The notes beneath the pieces were generated by a model, which did no database searches, was not told the DNA's origin, and worked only from the letters and a program-made list of their open reading frames with translations. A program made the translations under genes and the position numbers. Shown here in pieces: positions 27,702 through 37,603 of a stretch of DNA of 64,000 nt (position 1 is its first letter; every line of letters starts with the position of its first letter). This DNA comes from Aliiglaciecola sp. LCG003 (GTDB lineage Bacteria; Pseudomonadota; Gammaproteobacteria; Enterobacterales; Alteromonadaceae), in assembly GCF_030316135.1 (NCBI RefSeq), contig NZ_CP128185.1, positions 1,178,001 to 1,242,000 on the forward strand. The letters run 5' to 3'.

Positions 27702-29642
27702 ATGGATTTTATGCAAATACTGTTTCGGCTGCCCAGAGCCCAGAAGCGGGTTGTTAGTGTTGCAATTGATACGCTTATTATCATAGTGTCATTTTTTGGT
27801 GCTCTGGCCGTTAGGCTTGATAGCTTTGCCGTGGTGTTTGATTCTCGTTATTGGTTGTTTTTACCAATTATCTGTACTGCAAGTATTTTTGTATTTGCTA
27901 AACTAGGATTGTATCGAGCGGTACTGCGTTATTTAGGCTTGCAAGCCTTGACCGCTATCGTTTCTGGCGTTGTTATTTCTACGCTGACAATTGTGTTAAC
28001 TGCTTATTATGGTGGCTTAAGCTTACCTCGTACTGTGCCCATTATTTATGCTGCCTTTGCCATGGTATTTATCGGTGGCGCTCGAGTAATGGTGCGGGTG
28101 GCTTTTGGACATCAAATTAAAAGTGTCGGCGAAAAAGTGATTATTTACGGCGCAGGGGTGAGTGGTCGACAATTAGTTACCTCCTTGGCTCAAAGCTATG
28201 AATATAAGGCCATTGCCTTTGTCGATGATGACCCAACCTTACACGGCACGGTTATACAAGGTGTACACGTGCACTCTCCGTCTATCATCCGCAAGTTAGT
28301 GCGCGAATACGGTGCCACTAAAGTGTTATTGGCCATTCCAAGTGCCCCCCGTTCGCGTCGTAAGCAAATATTGTTAACCCTAGAGCCATTAGCCGTACAA
28401 GTACTAACTATTCCATCTACTAGCGATTTGGTCAGTGGTGATAAACTCTATTCTGATGTTAAGCAGGTCGAAGTCGAAGATTTACTCGGAAGGGATGCTG
28501 TGGCTCCACGAGAGAATCTTATGTCAGCAAACATTAAGGGTAAGGTCGTGATGGTGACTGGCGCTGGCGGATCTATAGGCTCGGAGCTTTGTCGTCAAAT
28601 TCTTAAGTTTTCACCAAAAAAGTTAGTGTTATTCGAAATTTCTGAATACAGTCTTTACACCATCGATAAAGAATTGAAAATAAAAGCCGCAGCGCTGGGG
28701 TGTAACGTTGAGATCTTACCCACGCAAGGTACGGTACAGCGTGAAAAACATGTTTTAGCGGTGATGCAGTCATTTAAGGTTCAAACCGTTTACCATGCGG
28801 CAGCTTATAAGCATGTACCCTTGGTAGAGCAGAATGTGGTCGAAGGGGTAAGAAATAACGTTTTTGGTACCTATTATACGGCTCGCGCCGCTATAGCAGC
28901 TAAAGTTGAAACTTTCGTATTGATATCAACGGATAAAGCCGTCCGCCCCACCAATGTAATGGGGGCGACTAAGCGCATGGCTGAGTTGGTATTACAAGCA
29001 TTGGATGAAGAAAGCCACAGCACTCGTTTCTGTATGGTTAGGTTTGGTAATGTATTAGGTTCATCAGGCTCAGTAGTACCTTTATTCCGCAATCAAATTG
29101 ACAATGGCGGGCCAGTTACCGTTACTCACCCAGAAATCACCCGCTTTTTTATGACTATACCCGAGGCTTCTCAGTTGGTTATACAAGCTGGAGCCATGGG
29201 AGAGGGCGGTGATGTGTTTGTACTTGATATGGGAGCCCCAGTTAAAATCGTTGATCTAGCCTATAAAATGATCCACCTATGCGGGCTGAAGCCTAAAGAT
29301 GATAACAACCCCGATGGTGATATAGCGGTTAAATTTACTGGAATGCGTCCAGGCGAGAAACTCTATGAAGAGTTACTTATTGGTGATGATGTAAGCGGCA
29401 CAGCACACGAGCGTATCATGACAGCTCACGAAAGTATGTTGACTTGGGATAACTTAAAGCCAATTCTAGAAAGATTGGAAATGGCTTGTCACGCATATGA
29501 CCAAGAAGTGATCCGTGAGATATTACTGACAGCACCAACAGGATTTAACCCCAGTGACGGTATTTGTGACTTAGTATGGTTACAAGACCATCAAGACAAC
29601 AGTATGAACGAAAAAGTGGTTGCCTTACCAACTCGATCTTAG
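27702..29642 (+). CDS. Membrane UDP-HexNAc 4,6-dehydratase (WbpM/CapD family)
   Basis: The 646-residue protein has four N-terminal transmembrane helices (about 15-115), a Rossmann-like regulatory domain with GAGVSGRQLVTSL (about 150-160) and a catalytic SDR domain from about 280 (VTGAGGSIGSELCRQIL). The catalytic segment ISTDKAVRPTNVMGATKR shows Thr-Asp-Lys plus the Met-x3-Lys that replaces the usual Tyr-x3-Lys in WbpM-type enzymes. It converts UDP-GlcNAc to UDP-4-keto-6-deoxy-GlcNAc at the inner membrane, the first step toward QuiNAc, FucNAc or bacillosamine. It is transcribed with the locus but has a possible promoter of its own. Confidence 0.92.
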   Translation: MDFMQILFRLPRAQKRVVSVAIDTLIIIVSFFGALAVRLDSFAVVFDSRYWLFLPIICTASIFVFAKLGLYRAVLRYLGLQALTAIVSGVVISTLTIVLTAYYGGLSLPRTVPIIYAAFAMVFIGGARVMVRVAFGHQIKSVGEKVIIYGAGVSGRQLVTSLAQSYEYKAIAFVDDDPTLHGTVIQGVHVHSPSIIRKLVREYGATKVLLAIPSAPRSRRKQILLTLEPLAVQVLTIPSTSDLVSGDKLYSDVKQVEVEDLLGRDAVAPRENLMSANIKGKVVMVTGAGGSIGSELCRQILKFSPKKLVLFEISEYSLYTIDKELKIKAAALGCNVEILPTQGTVQREKHVLAVMQSFKVQTVYHAAAYKHVPLVEQNVVEGVRNNVFGTYYTARAAIAAKVETFVLISTDKAVRPTNVMGATKRMAELVLQALDEESHSTRFCMVRFGNVLGSSGSVVPLFRNQIDNGGPVTVTHPEITRFFMTIPEASQLVIQAGAMGEGGDVFVLDMGAPVKIVDLAYKMIHLCGLKPKDDNNPDGDIAVKFTGMRPGEKLYEELLIGDDVSGTAHERIMTAHESMLTWDNLKPILERLEMACHAYDQEVIREILLTAPTGFNPSDGICDLVWLQDHQDNSMNEKVVALPTRS

Positions 29643-29727
29643 CACTGGCGTGCAAGTGATTTAGTCGTTTCTGCGTAGCAGTCTCGTTCATTGAGAATTA
29701 TTCTGCTAATTTACATTGTTAAATAAC

Positions 29728-29764
29728 AGGTTGAGCCAATTTAATTTTGTGCTCAACCTTTTTA
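29728..29764 (+). terminator. Rho-independent terminator after the 4,6-dehydratase
   Basis: AGGTTGAGC (29728-29736) pairs perfectly with GCTCAACCT (29751-29759), followed by TTTTT. It separates the glycan operon from ugd-galU. The remaining intergenic ~190 bases before ugd are AT-rich with no clear promoter hexamers. Confidence 0.88.
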
Positions 29765-29950
29765 TACCTCATTTACTAGCCTCTGCAACCCTCAAAGTGT
29801 TTAAACCAATCGGTTAACTTACTTGATTGAATTTAAGTATATTTATTAGCTGTTACGGTGTTCAATAATGGAACTGAGCGTCTTCTTGATGTACGATTCT
29901 GTTTATTATCGATGAACACCCTGTACTAAAATTTAAAGGAACATTCGACT

Positions 29951-31291
29951 ATGAAGGTCACCGTTTTCGGAATTGGTTATGTTGGACTTGTGCAAGCCGC
30001 GGTGCTTGCGGAAGTGGGCCATGATGTAGTTTGCATCGATGTGGATCAGAATAAGGTCGATAATCTTGAGAAGGGAATTATTCCTATTTATGAACCAGGG
30101 TTGACGCCCCTTGTTACGTCTAATTTTGAAGCGGGTCGGGTGAAATTTACCACAGATGCCAAAGTAGGCGTAGATCATGGTGATGTGATCTTTATTGCGG
30201 TCGGTACGCCGCCAGATGAAGATGGTTCAGCAGACTTGAAATATGTATTAGCGGTGGCTAAAACTATTGCTGAGCATATGCATTCACATAAAATTGTTAT
30301 CAACAAATCTACTGTGCCTGTGGGGACTGCAGATAAAGTTCAGGCTCGTATTGCTGATACATTAACGTCGTTAGATAAGTCAGTTACCTTTGATGTGGTA
30401 TCTAATCCTGAGTTTCTTAAAGAAGGTGCGGCGGTCAATGACTGTATGCGGCCTGATCGCATTATTATAGGTACTAACAGTAAATCTGCTGAGAAAAAGC
30501 TCAGAGAGCTGTATTCTCCATTTAACCGTAATCACGACAAAATCATAGTGATGGATATTCGCAGCGCCGAGCTGACCAAATACGCGGCCAACTGCATGCT
30601 TGCCACCAAAATCAGTTTTATGAACGAAATGTCTAATCTGGCTGAAGTCTTTGGTGCAGACATTGAGAACGTGCGCCGTGGAATCGGCTCTGATCCTCGT
30701 ATCGGTTATCAGTTTATTTACCCTGGTTGCGGCTATGGCGGTTCATGTTTCCCCAAAGATGTGCAAGCGCTCGCTCGTAGTGCAAGTCAGGCTGGCTACA
30801 CCGCTAAAATTCTAGAAGCAGTTGAAGCAGTTAACTATAAGCAGAAAGAAAAATTATTCAGTTATATCTCTGCTCATTTTAATGGTGATCTAAAAGGTAA
30901 GACCGTTGCCCTTTGGGGCTTGTCGTTTAAGCCTAATACCGATGATATGCGTGAAGCCTCCAGTAGAGTCTTAATGGAAAGTTTATGGGATGCCGGAGCC
31001 ACGGTGCAGGCATACGATCCAGAAGCGATGGAAGAAACTCAGCGTATCTATAATGGGCGCACAGACTTACGTTTGATGGGCACTAAAGAAGCCGCCCTAG
31101 ATGGTGCTGATTTCTTGGTTATATGCACAGAATGGCAAGCTTTCAGAGCCCCAGATTTTGATTTGATTAAGCAGAAATTAACCGAGCCATTGTTATTTGA
31201 TGGACGTAACTTATTCGAACCGTCTTTAATGCAGGAATACGGATTGCATTACTACGCTATAGGTCGTGGTTTATCAGTTAAGGAAAGTTAA
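29951..31291 (+). CDS. ugd: UDP-glucose 6-dehydrogenase
   Basis: The 446-residue enzyme has the N-terminal [15 protein letters not shown] Rossmann motif, [34 protein letters not shown] and the catalytic cysteine in [14 protein letters not shown] (about residue 266), all diagnostic for Ugd of the class I type. It oxidises UDP-glucose twice with NAD+ to UDP-glucuronic acid, a precursor for acidic polysaccharides or lipid A modification. It has a good AAAGGAAC ribosome binding site and is separated by one base from galU, whose product supplies its substrate. Confidence 0.95.
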   Translation: MKVTVFGIGYVGLVQAAVLAEVGHDVVCIDVDQNKVDNLEKGIIPIYEPGLTPLVTSNFEAGRVKFTTDAKVGVDHGDVIFIAVGTPPDEDGSADLKYVLAVAKTIAEHMHSHKIVINKSTVPVGTADKVQARIADTLTSLDKSVTFDVVSNPEFLKEGAAVNDCMRPDRIIIGTNSKSAEKKLRELYSPFNRNHDKIIVMDIRSAELTKYAANCMLATKISFMNEMSNLAEVFGADIENVRRGIGSDPRIGYQFIYPGCGYGGSCFPKDVQALARSASQAGYTAKILEAVEAVNYKQKEKLFSYISAHFNGDLKGKTVALWGLSFKPNTDDMREASSRVLMESLWDAGATVQAYDPEAMEETQRIYNGRTDLRLMGTKEAALDGADFLVICTEWQAFRAPDFDLIKQKLTEPLLFDGRNLFEPSLMQEYGLHYYAIGRGLSVKES

Positions 31292-31292
31292 T

Positions 31293-32186
31293 ATGAGTCA
31301 GGTAAAAAAAGCAGTTATACCAGTTGCGGGATTAGGCACCAGAATGTTGCCAGCCACTAAGGCTATTCCGAAAGAAATGTTACCGGTTGTAGACAAGCCT
31401 TTGATCCAATATGTCGTGGCCGAATGTGTCGCGGCGGGCATCAAAGAAATTATTCTAGTCACCCATGCCAGTAAAAACAGTATCGAGAACCACTTTGATA
31501 CTAGTTTTGAGCTTGAAGCGACTCTGGAGAAACGGGTTAAGCGTCAGTTGTTAGATGATGTGCAAGCCATATGTCCAAAAGATGTGACTATTATGCACGT
31601 GCGCCAAGGCGTCGCTAAAGGCCTGGGCCATGCGATTTTATGTGCACGTCCTATGGTGGGTGATAATCCTTTTGCAGTGGTCTTGCCTGATGTAATTATT
31701 GATGATGCTGCGTGTAACCCTAAGAAAGACAATCTGGCTGATATGGTGGCTAAATTCAATACCACCCGTGTCAGTCAAATTATGGTTGAAGCGGTTCCCG
31801 AGGAAGATGTTAGCAAGTACGGTGTGGTTGATCTTGAAGGCCACGAATTGAGTGCGGGAGAGTCTACCAAAATTTTCCAAATGGTCGAAAAGCCGCCGGT
31901 GGATGAAGCGCCTTCTAATTTGGCTGTAGTTGGCCGTTATGTGTTGTCAGAAAAAATTTGGGACGCGCTGGAATACACACCACCAGGGGCTGGCGAAGAA
32001 ATTCAACTGACTGATGCCATCGTTGCTATGATGAGTGAAGAGCAGGTTGATGCCTATTACATGACTGGCAAAAGCCACGACTGTGGCAGTAAGCTTGGCT
32101 ATATGAAGGCCAATGTGGAATATGCATTGCGTCACAAAGAAATCGGCGATGATTTCATGGCGTTTTTGAAAGATATCGTTAAGTAG
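31293..32186 (+). CDS. galU: UTP-glucose-1-phosphate uridylyltransferase
   Basis: From ATG 31293 the product has 297 residues, the usual GalU length. It contains the nucleotide-binding motif [21 protein letters not shown], the VLPDVIIDD metal/UTP site and [21 protein letters not shown]. It makes UDP-glucose from UTP and glucose 1-phosphate, feeding ugd and galE. The in-frame start at 31266 lies inside ugd and lacks family similarity; ATG 31293 has AAGGAAAG upstream. Confidence 0.95.
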   Translation: MSQVKKAVIPVAGLGTRMLPATKAIPKEMLPVVDKPLIQYVVAECVAAGIKEIILVTHASKNSIENHFDTSFELEATLEKRVKRQLLDDVQAICPKDVTIMHVRQGVAKGLGHAILCARPMVGDNPFAVVLPDVIIDDAACNPKKDNLADMVAKFNTTRVSQIMVEAVPEEDVSKYGVVDLEGHELSAGESTKIFQMVEKPPVDEAPSNLAVVGRYVLSEKIWDALEYTPPGAGEEIQLTDAIVAMMSEEQVDAYYMTGKSHDCGSKLGYMKANVEYALRHKEIGDDFMAFLKDIVK

Positions 32187-32211
32187 TTCGCTTTTCTAAG
32201 CTTGACATAAA

Positions 32212-32281
32212 GGCACCCAATTAACGCGGCCAAAGCTGATGTAACGATCATTAATTGGCTAGTTAATTAGGTGTCTTTTTT
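32212..32281 (+). terminator. Rho-independent terminator of galU
   Basis: An imperfect 14-bp stem (GGCACCCAATTAAC near 32212, GTTAATTAGGTGTC ending 32275) with an internal structured loop is followed by six T residues. It abuts the stop of the convergent comEA-like gene. Confidence 0.65.
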
Positions 32282-32601
32282 CATTTTACCGAGGCGGCAT
32301 CTTGCAGCTTTTCAACCATTCTGGTGCCAATCCCTTTAACGTTTGTCAAATCTTGCAAGGTTGAGAACTGACCGTTTTGTTCTCGATAGGCGACGATTTG
32401 AGCAGCCTTTTTGGCGCCAATTCCAGGTAACGCCTGAAGTTGTGATGCATCAGCTGTATTCACATTGATCTTCTGCGTATCGGCTTTCAATTGAGTTTTT
32501 GCGGTCTGAATTTTCTGCTGCAGAGTTTGCGCTTGCAGTGCTGGCGCACTCGCTACATAAATGGCACAGGCAACGATTAGGGTAGGTAAGTACTTTTTCA
32601 T
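32281..32601 (-). CDS. ComEA-like helix-hairpin-helix protein, secreted
   Basis: The 106-residue protein has a signal peptide (residues 1-24, cleavage near ALQA) and a C-terminal double helix-hairpin-helix domain (about 43-103): INVNTADASQLQALPGIGAKKAAQIVAYRE and LTNVKGIGTRMVEKL. This is the ComEA DNA-binding module that in the periplasm pulls incoming DNA during natural transformation; short gammaproteobacterial versions are usually annotated as ComEA family. It is a single gene with a GGAG ribosome binding site, and no other competence gene is next to it. Confidence 0.88.
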   Translation of the reverse strand: MKKYLPTLIVACAIYVASAPALQAQTLQQKIQTAKTQLKADTQKINVNTADASQLQALPGIGAKKAAQIVAYREQNGQFSTLQDLTNVKGIGTRMVEKLQDAASVK

Positions 32602-32765
32602 TGAGATTCTCCTTTCTCATAGTTGTTAATGGTGGTTCTATTCCATGCGTGCTGTGTGAGCACAATCTAAAAGTAGATCTAGCTCAGGGTAATGTAAAGT
32701 CTAGTTTTTCTTACTGGGGGGCTTGGAGAAGCTTGAAGATGTTGCAGGGGACATACTCCGCCTAT

Positions 32766-32790
32766 AAAAAAAGCCCACCGAAGTGGGCTT
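32766..32790 (-). terminator. Rho-independent terminator of the isocitrate dehydrogenase gene
   Basis: On the minus strand the stem AAGCCCAC-TTCG-GTGGGCTT (tetraloop TTCG) is followed by a run of seven T residues (32766-32772). A textbook intrinsic terminator. Confidence 0.95.
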
Positions 32791-32815
32791 TAGAAAACAT
32801 TTATATGACTTACGC

Positions 32816-33823
32816 TTATAGACGCTCTAATACCGCTTGCGTGAAGTCAGTAGTACCATGTACGCCACCCAAATCACGAGTAGTGCGGTCACCTGATTCG
32901 ATCACGTCTTTGAGGGCTTCACGGATTTTTTCGGCTTTATCACTCATCTGTAAATATTCTAGCATTTGAATAGATGCCAAAATTACAGACGTAGGGTTTG
33001 CCAAATTTTTACCAGCAATATCAGGCGCTGAGCCATGAACGGCTTCAAAAATTGCACAATCTTTACCGATGTTAGCACCAGGCGCCATGCCCAAACCGCC
33101 CACCAAACCAGCACAAAGATCAGACAAGATGTCACCGAATAAATTGGTTGTCACGATCACGTCAAACTGATGCGGGTTCATCACCAACTGCATGCAGGTG
33201 TTATCCACAATCATCTCTGTTGATTCAATATCTGGATATTTGTCAGCAATCTCACGGGCTACTTTCAAAAACAAACCAGAAGTGGATTTTAAAATGTTAG
33301 CTTTATGCACGGCTGTGACTTTTTTACGGCCTTCGCGACGAGCAAGCTCATAGGCGAAAGTAACGATACGCTCAGCACCTTCACGAGTAATTTTACTCAT
33401 GGCTTCGGCTTCTGTGCCGTCTGCTGAAACGACTTGGCCTAAGCCAGAATACATACCTTCGGTGTTTTCACGTACGGTAATAATATCGATATCTTCGTAA
33501 CGGGCTTTAGTCCCTTTAAAAGATAAAACCGGACGAATGTTGGCGTACAATTGAAATTTCTTACGTAGGCTTACATTGATAGAGGTAAAGCCTTCCCCTA
33601 CTGGCGTCGTTAATGGTCCTTTTAACGTTACCTTGTTTTTTTCAATAAGATCCAGGGTTTCCTGAGGCAACAACTCACCGTGATTTTCCAACGCCATCAA
33701 ACCTGCATCGGCAAAATCATAGGCGAAATCACAGCCTACTTTGTCGAGTATTTGAAGTGCTGAATCTACGATATCTGGACCGATCCCGTCGCCTTTAATA
33801 ACGGTTATGCGTTGTTGTGTCAT
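32816..33823 (-). CDS. Isocitrate dehydrogenase, NAD-dependent type
   Basis: The 335-residue enzyme belongs to the isocitrate/isopropylmalate dehydrogenase superfamily: VIKGDGIGPDIVDSAL, the substrate Ser/Arg region GFTSINVSLRKKFQLYANIRPV, the ITVRENTEGMYSG loop and NLFGDILSDLCAGLVGGLGMAPGANIG with the metal-binding aspartates. The short length and the Asp-type cofactor loop (EAVHGSAPDIAGKNLANPTS) suggest the NAD-linked form, distinct from the ~417-residue NADP Icd or the 80-kDa monomeric enzyme. It decarboxylates isocitrate to 2-oxoglutarate in the TCA cycle. Monocistronic. Confidence 0.88.
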   Translation of the reverse strand: MTQQRITVIKGDGIGPDIVDSALQILDKVGCDFAYDFADAGLMALENHGELLPQETLDLIEKNKVTLKGPLTTPVGEGFTSINVSLRKKFQLYANIRPVLSFKGTKARYEDIDIITVRENTEGMYSGLGQVVSADGTEAEAMSKITREGAERIVTFAYELARREGRKKVTAVHKANILKSTSGLFLKVAREIADKYPDIESTEMIVDNTCMQLVMNPHQFDVIVTTNLFGDILSDLCAGLVGGLGMAPGANIGKDCAIFEAVHGSAPDIAGKNLANPTSVILASIQMLEYLQMSDKAEKIREALKDVIESGDRTTRDLGGVHGTTDFTQAVLERL

Positions 33824-33971
33824 AGTCTTTCCTATTCGGTATACCCACAGCTTAGTTCATGCTGCGGCGATGGCTTAAAATTTTAGGGCGGCTTTATACC
33901 ATTTTTTCAGTCTTTTTACCACGGATAACGCCATATGAATGGCTGTCTAGGTAAAAAAGTCGATTTTTATG

Positions 33972-35684
33972 TCAGGGCAGTTCCCAGTAACAATGGCTGT
34001 TAGCCAGGCCTTGCTGTTGTAAAGTGATGCTATCCAACTCAGTCAAGCCTAAAAACGCCAGCGCTTGTTGCTGGTAAGTAGTTGAATTACTGCAGGTTAT
34101 CTCTTCGCCAAAAAAGCATTGTCGCGCTATTATGAGGCTCAATCCGATAATTACCGCCAGTGTTTTGGTCAACTTTTCCTGATCATTCAGATCCGGCAAC
34201 AGCATATGACTGCTGATCGCTTGGGTAAAAATACTGGGTTGTTGCCAGGCCTTACACAACTTCAAAGGGTGGGTTAATAGGTTTTGTGCATTGCTAAAGT
34301 CAAACAGCGTTCTGATGTCGAAAAAATCTGCTGTACCTGTCGTCCACTGAGTGCGTGTTTTCAAGCTGGGCTGAGTGAATAGTCCGCTGCAAGTAAAGCA
34401 AGCTAAATTCGACGCCTGCTGGGCAATAACAGTGTTACCTAAGCTGGCAATGCTGGCGGCAATGGCGCAAGTGAGCTTGGTGAATTGGGTAAAGTTTTGC
34501 TGGAGTGGAAAGTAACTCTGGTTTAGTCGTAACAGCAACGCAAGTTCAATCAGCATGTTGTTGGTGCGCTCATAGCCATGCATCATTAATCCATGTTTAA
34601 CTTGATTGACCGGTTGCTTATGACGGTTTGACAAGGTGGCAGTGGCTTTGAGATAGTCCCCAAAAGCGGGCTCATCACTGATTTTCATTGCAAGTTTGTC
34701 AATATCAACGTCACCGCTGTTTAATTGTTCCTGCACTTCCAATAACACCATTGGGGGTTTATCCAAGGCAAAATAGTCATCCTTGGGAGGCGAAAACTCG
34801 TCTCGCTCCAATAGCCACGCGTCATTCCACCAATTCAGCATTTGGTTAAAGCCATTGACCCCTTGGGGCGCAGAGATTCGCTTGATGTTTTGCTTTTCGA
34901 TACGCAGTAACAAGGGTTGTTGACGTTCGCCAGAGGCTAATTGGGCGATCAATACACGGTTGTCAGACACGCTCAAGACCATTCCTGAGGTGTTATTTTG
35001 GGTCTTGAGTAAACTGCCAGGCGGGATCAAGCTAGGGTAATCAATTAATACACTGAGCATTTCTAGCCACGTCGGAGGGCAAGACTGCACTGCATTTTTC
35101 ATCACCTCTCCGAAAGGACGTGCTTTAAAACGCTGATGGGAAGTACTGGCTACCGCGAGATAATGAGCAAGATACACGACTCGTTGGATCTTGCTCAGGG
35201 TTTGAGGCCATTTCCCCAAAGAGATGCTACCAATAAATAAGTAACGGGCAACAGAATAGGCATTCAGCCAAGTTTGCTGATTTACGCTGGCTAACATCTT
35301 GAGCAGTTTGATGTGTTTAAACGAGGTGGGAGTAGTGCCTTGTTCAATGTAATAGTCAATCAACTGCTGATTGCGTTCAGCGTAGAGGCTAATGATTGCA
35401 CTCAATAATTGCTGACAACACAGATCATTAATTTTAAGTTGCTGACACAATAACGAGCAATATGCCAAGCTATTGAATGCAAGATTATGGGTAAAGCTAT
35501 TTTTGGATTTATACAGTTGGGTTTGCGCCACGAACACATCAGGGAACTGTTTAAAACCCGCTAAAAATTGCTCACTTAATTTAAGCGTCTTGCTGATTTT
35601 GTCACTGTTGAGCGAGTTAGGGTCATAGGCATCAATATGCTGCGCTAGTGTATTAAATGTTTTGGCAACGGTATTGATAGGCAT
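33972..35684 (-). CDS. HDOD-like signalling protein, divergent
   Basis: The 570-residue cytoplasmic protein is not firmly identified. The C-terminal half (about 310-520) looks like an HDOD domain: DIDKLAMKISDEPAFGDYLKATATLSNRHKQPVNQVKHGLMMHGYERTNNMLIEL follows the usual pattern of helix, hairpin and conserved Gly. The N-terminal ~200 residues are helical and HD-like in outline but without an obvious HD metal motif. The middle (about 225-275) contains beta strands (GMVLSVSDNRVLIAQLASG) resembling a PilZ-type or similar barrel. HDOD proteins act in signal transduction without catalysis. The gene lies 35 bases downstream of the DUF3192 gene on the same strand. Confidence 0.55.
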   Translation of the reverse strand: MPINTVAKTFNTLAQHIDAYDPNSLNSDKISKTLKLSEQFLAGFKQFPDVFVAQTQLYKSKNSFTHNLAFNSLAYCSLLCQQLKINDLCCQQLLSAIISLYAERNQQLIDYYIEQGTTPTSFKHIKLLKMLASVNQQTWLNAYSVARYLFIGSISLGKWPQTLSKIQRVVYLAHYLAVASTSHQRFKARPFGEVMKNAVQSCPPTWLEMLSVLIDYPSLIPPGSLLKTQNNTSGMVLSVSDNRVLIAQLASGERQQPLLLRIEKQNIKRISAPQGVNGFNQMLNWWNDAWLLERDEFSPPKDDYFALDKPPMVLLEVQEQLNSGDVDIDKLAMKISDEPAFGDYLKATATLSNRHKQPVNQVKHGLMMHGYERTNNMLIELALLLRLNQSYFPLQQNFTQFTKLTCAIAASIASLGNTVIAQQASNLACFTCSGLFTQPSLKTRTQWTTGTADFFDIRTLFDFSNAQNLLTHPLKLCKAWQQPSIFTQAISSHMLLPDLNDQEKLTKTLAVIIGLSLIIARQCFFGEEITCSNSTTYQQQALAFLGLTELDSITLQQQGLANSHCYWELP

Positions 35685-35719
35685 AGAGGCGCATCAATCC
35701 TTAAAATTGTTTGACGACA

Positions 35720-36094
35720 TTAACGGTTCAAATAGGCTTGATAGGTGCCATCGCCCCAAGCGACCAAGGTGTTGTCTTCAAATAATAGTGGAGTGCATTC
35801 GTCTTGGGTGGTGATGCCATCAGATTGTTTATGCTGAGTGCGATAGAACAGCACTTGCACGTAGCCGTCATCCATTTTTTTGGCTTCGCTGATATCAGGT
35901 GGACCCATTAATTCTAAAATAGCATCACGTGGCGTGCCCATTTCTAACTTGGCTATTTGCACCGTATTAAATTCTTGGCGGTCTTCCCAGCCCATTTTTG
36001 ACGTATCGTCAGGGTTGTATATGACTAATACCACAACGAAGCTTATATAGAGTAAGACCCCAAGGCCTATTCGTTTAACAACTTTGCTGTTCAT
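35720..36094 (-). CDS. DUF3192 family membrane-anchored protein
   Basis: The 124-residue protein has an N-terminal membrane anchor (about 9-27), then a compact domain with LEMGTPRDAILELMGPPDISEAKK, VQVLFYRTQHKQSDG and TTQDECTPLLFEDNTLVAWGD. This is the DUF3192 pattern, related in fold to small SmpA/BamE-like lipoproteins (G-T/M-P-x-x-x-V/I-x-x-x-x-G-x-P signature). It should face the periplasm. A paralogue, made as a lipoprotein, is encoded at 39533. Function unknown. Confidence 0.8.
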   Translation of the reverse strand: MNSKVVKRIGLGVLLYISFVVVLVIYNPDDTSKMGWEDRQEFNTVQIAKLEMGTPRDAILELMGPPDISEAKKMDDGYVQVLFYRTQHKQSDGITTQDECTPLLFEDNTLVAWGDGTYQAYLNR

Positions 36095-36183
36095 AATTGA
36101 GCTGACGATCCGTAGTTAACAGTACAAATATTAATACCGCTATGGTAATGAAATTAGTGGCCCGATAAAAGACCACTGATCGC

Positions 36184-36217
36184 GAAAAGGGGTTTATTTG
36201 CCGAATAAAGCCCTTTT
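36184..36217. terminator. Terminator after ppnN
   Basis: AAAAGGG at 36185-36191 with adjoining GTTTATT pairs with AATAAAGCCCTTTTT across the loop TGCCG. T runs on both strands make it potentially bidirectional; ppnN ends nine bases away on the minus strand. Confidence 0.85.
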
Positions 36218-36225
36218 TATTTAGT

Positions 36226-37584
36226 TTAGAGCGTTTCAACCTGATAGCACGGGCTGTATTGACTGCCTGGCAATTTCATCCGTTGTTGCGCAACAAATGA
36301 CTCCAACAGTGTGTCTAGCATAGCCATCAGCTTACTGTCACCATTGATGGTAAAAGGGCCATGCTGGCGGATCTGTTTGATCCCTTCGGCTTTCACATTA
36401 CCCGCCACAATGCCAGAAAATGCCTGACGTAGCGCGGCGGCAAGTTCAGCTTTAGGCTGGGTGAAATGGAGATTAAGGGCCTGCATTGATTGATGAGTTG
36501 GAATAAAGGGTTTTTGAAATTCCGGCTCTATACTCAACGACCAATTGAATAGATAAGAGTCACCTTTTTCGCGGCGATGGGCACTAACCGATTCCTGCTT
36601 GCGCTTGATGGTTTGGGCGACTTTTTCAGGGTCATCAATAATAATTTCATACAAAGCTTGGGCCTCTGCGCCTAAGGTGGCACCGACGAATTTATCGATC
36701 GATTCAAAATATTCCTTACAGTGCACCGGACCGGTTAAGATAATCGGCAGTACCTGCTTACGATTATTTTCATGCAGCATTACACCTAGTAAATACAATA
36801 ATTCTTCCGCCGTACCAACCCCGCCGGGAAAAATAACGATAGCGTGGGCTATTCTGACAAATGCCTCTAAACGTTTTTCGATATCGGGCATGATAACCAG
36901 TTCATTGACGATGGCGTTTGGTGGCTCGGCAGCGATAATTGAAGGCTCAGAGATCCCTAAGTACCTGCCCTGAGAATACCGTTGCTTGGCGTGCCCTATA
37001 GCTGCGCCTTTCATTGGCCCTTTCATTGCACCGGGTCCGCAGCCAGTGCAAATGTTCATTTCGCGCAAGCCCAGTTGATAGCCGACTTTCTTCGTATAGG
37101 TGTATTCAATTTCACCAATAGAATGTCCACCCCAGCAGACCACCATGTTGGGATCACTGCCTACTTTGATAACTTCTGCATGGCGCAGCATGTCAAATAC
37201 AATATCTGTCAGTTGACGGGATTCAGAAATCTCGCCTTCGTCAAAGTGATATTTATCCGCCATATGTAAAATATCACGCAGCACAGCAAACAAATGTTCA
37301 TGCACACCTTTGATCAACTTGCCGTCTACAAAGGCCACTGCTGGAGGATTAATTAATTCAATCTTCACCCCACGCTCGCGGCGAATTAAATTGACTGAAA
37401 AATCTTGGTAGGGTTCGAACATTTCTTCATAATTATCTTCTTCTACCCCAGAATTAAGCACGGCCAAGCAGCAATTTCTAAATAGATTATATAATTCCCC
37501 GTCCACAGACTGCTTGAGTTTGTCCACTTCAAATTGGGATAACTGGGAAAGCGTGCCTACTGGATTGAGTTGAATCGATGTCAT
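36226..37584 (-). CDS. ppnN: Pyrimidine/purine nucleotide 5'-monophosphate nucleosidase
   Basis: From ATG 37584 the product is 452 residues, matching E. coli PpnN (YgdH, 454). The N-terminal LSQFEVDKLKQSVDGELYNLFRNCCLAVLNSG region, the LOG-fold core (CTGCGPGAMKGPMKGAAIGHA) and the nucleotide-binding PGGVGTAEELLYLLGV motif are all recognisable. It cleaves nucleoside monophosphates to base and ribose 5-phosphate and is a known (p)ppGpp target. The longer in-frame start at 37767 lies within queF and is not family-like; AAGAGG precedes ATG 37584. It is 19 bases downstream of queF. Confidence 0.95.
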   Translation of the reverse strand: MTSIQLNPVGTLSQLSQFEVDKLKQSVDGELYNLFRNCCLAVLNSGVEEDNYEEMFEPYQDFSVNLIRRERGVKIELINPPAVAFVDGKLIKGVHEHLFAVLRDILHMADKYHFDEGEISESRQLTDIVFDMLRHAEVIKVGSDPNMVVCWGGHSIGEIEYTYTKKVGYQLGLREMNICTGCGPGAMKGPMKGAAIGHAKQRYSQGRYLGISEPSIIAAEPPNAIVNELVIMPDIEKRLEAFVRIAHAIVIFPGGVGTAEELLYLLGVMLHENNRKQVLPIILTGPVHCKEYFESIDKFVGATLGAEAQALYEIIIDDPEKVAQTIKRKQESVSAHRREKGDSYLFNWSLSIEPEFQKPFIPTHQSMQALNLHFTQPKAELAAALRQAFSGIVAGNVKAEGIKQIRQHGPFTINGDSKLMAMLDTLLESFVAQQRMKLPGSQYSPCYQVETL

Positions 37585-37603
37585 ATTTATACCTCTTGAT
37601 AGG

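Noticed and set aside
32601-32969. Plus-strand ORF of 122 codons
   Set aside because: It runs antisense through the idh terminator and gene end, lacks a good start context and resembles no family.
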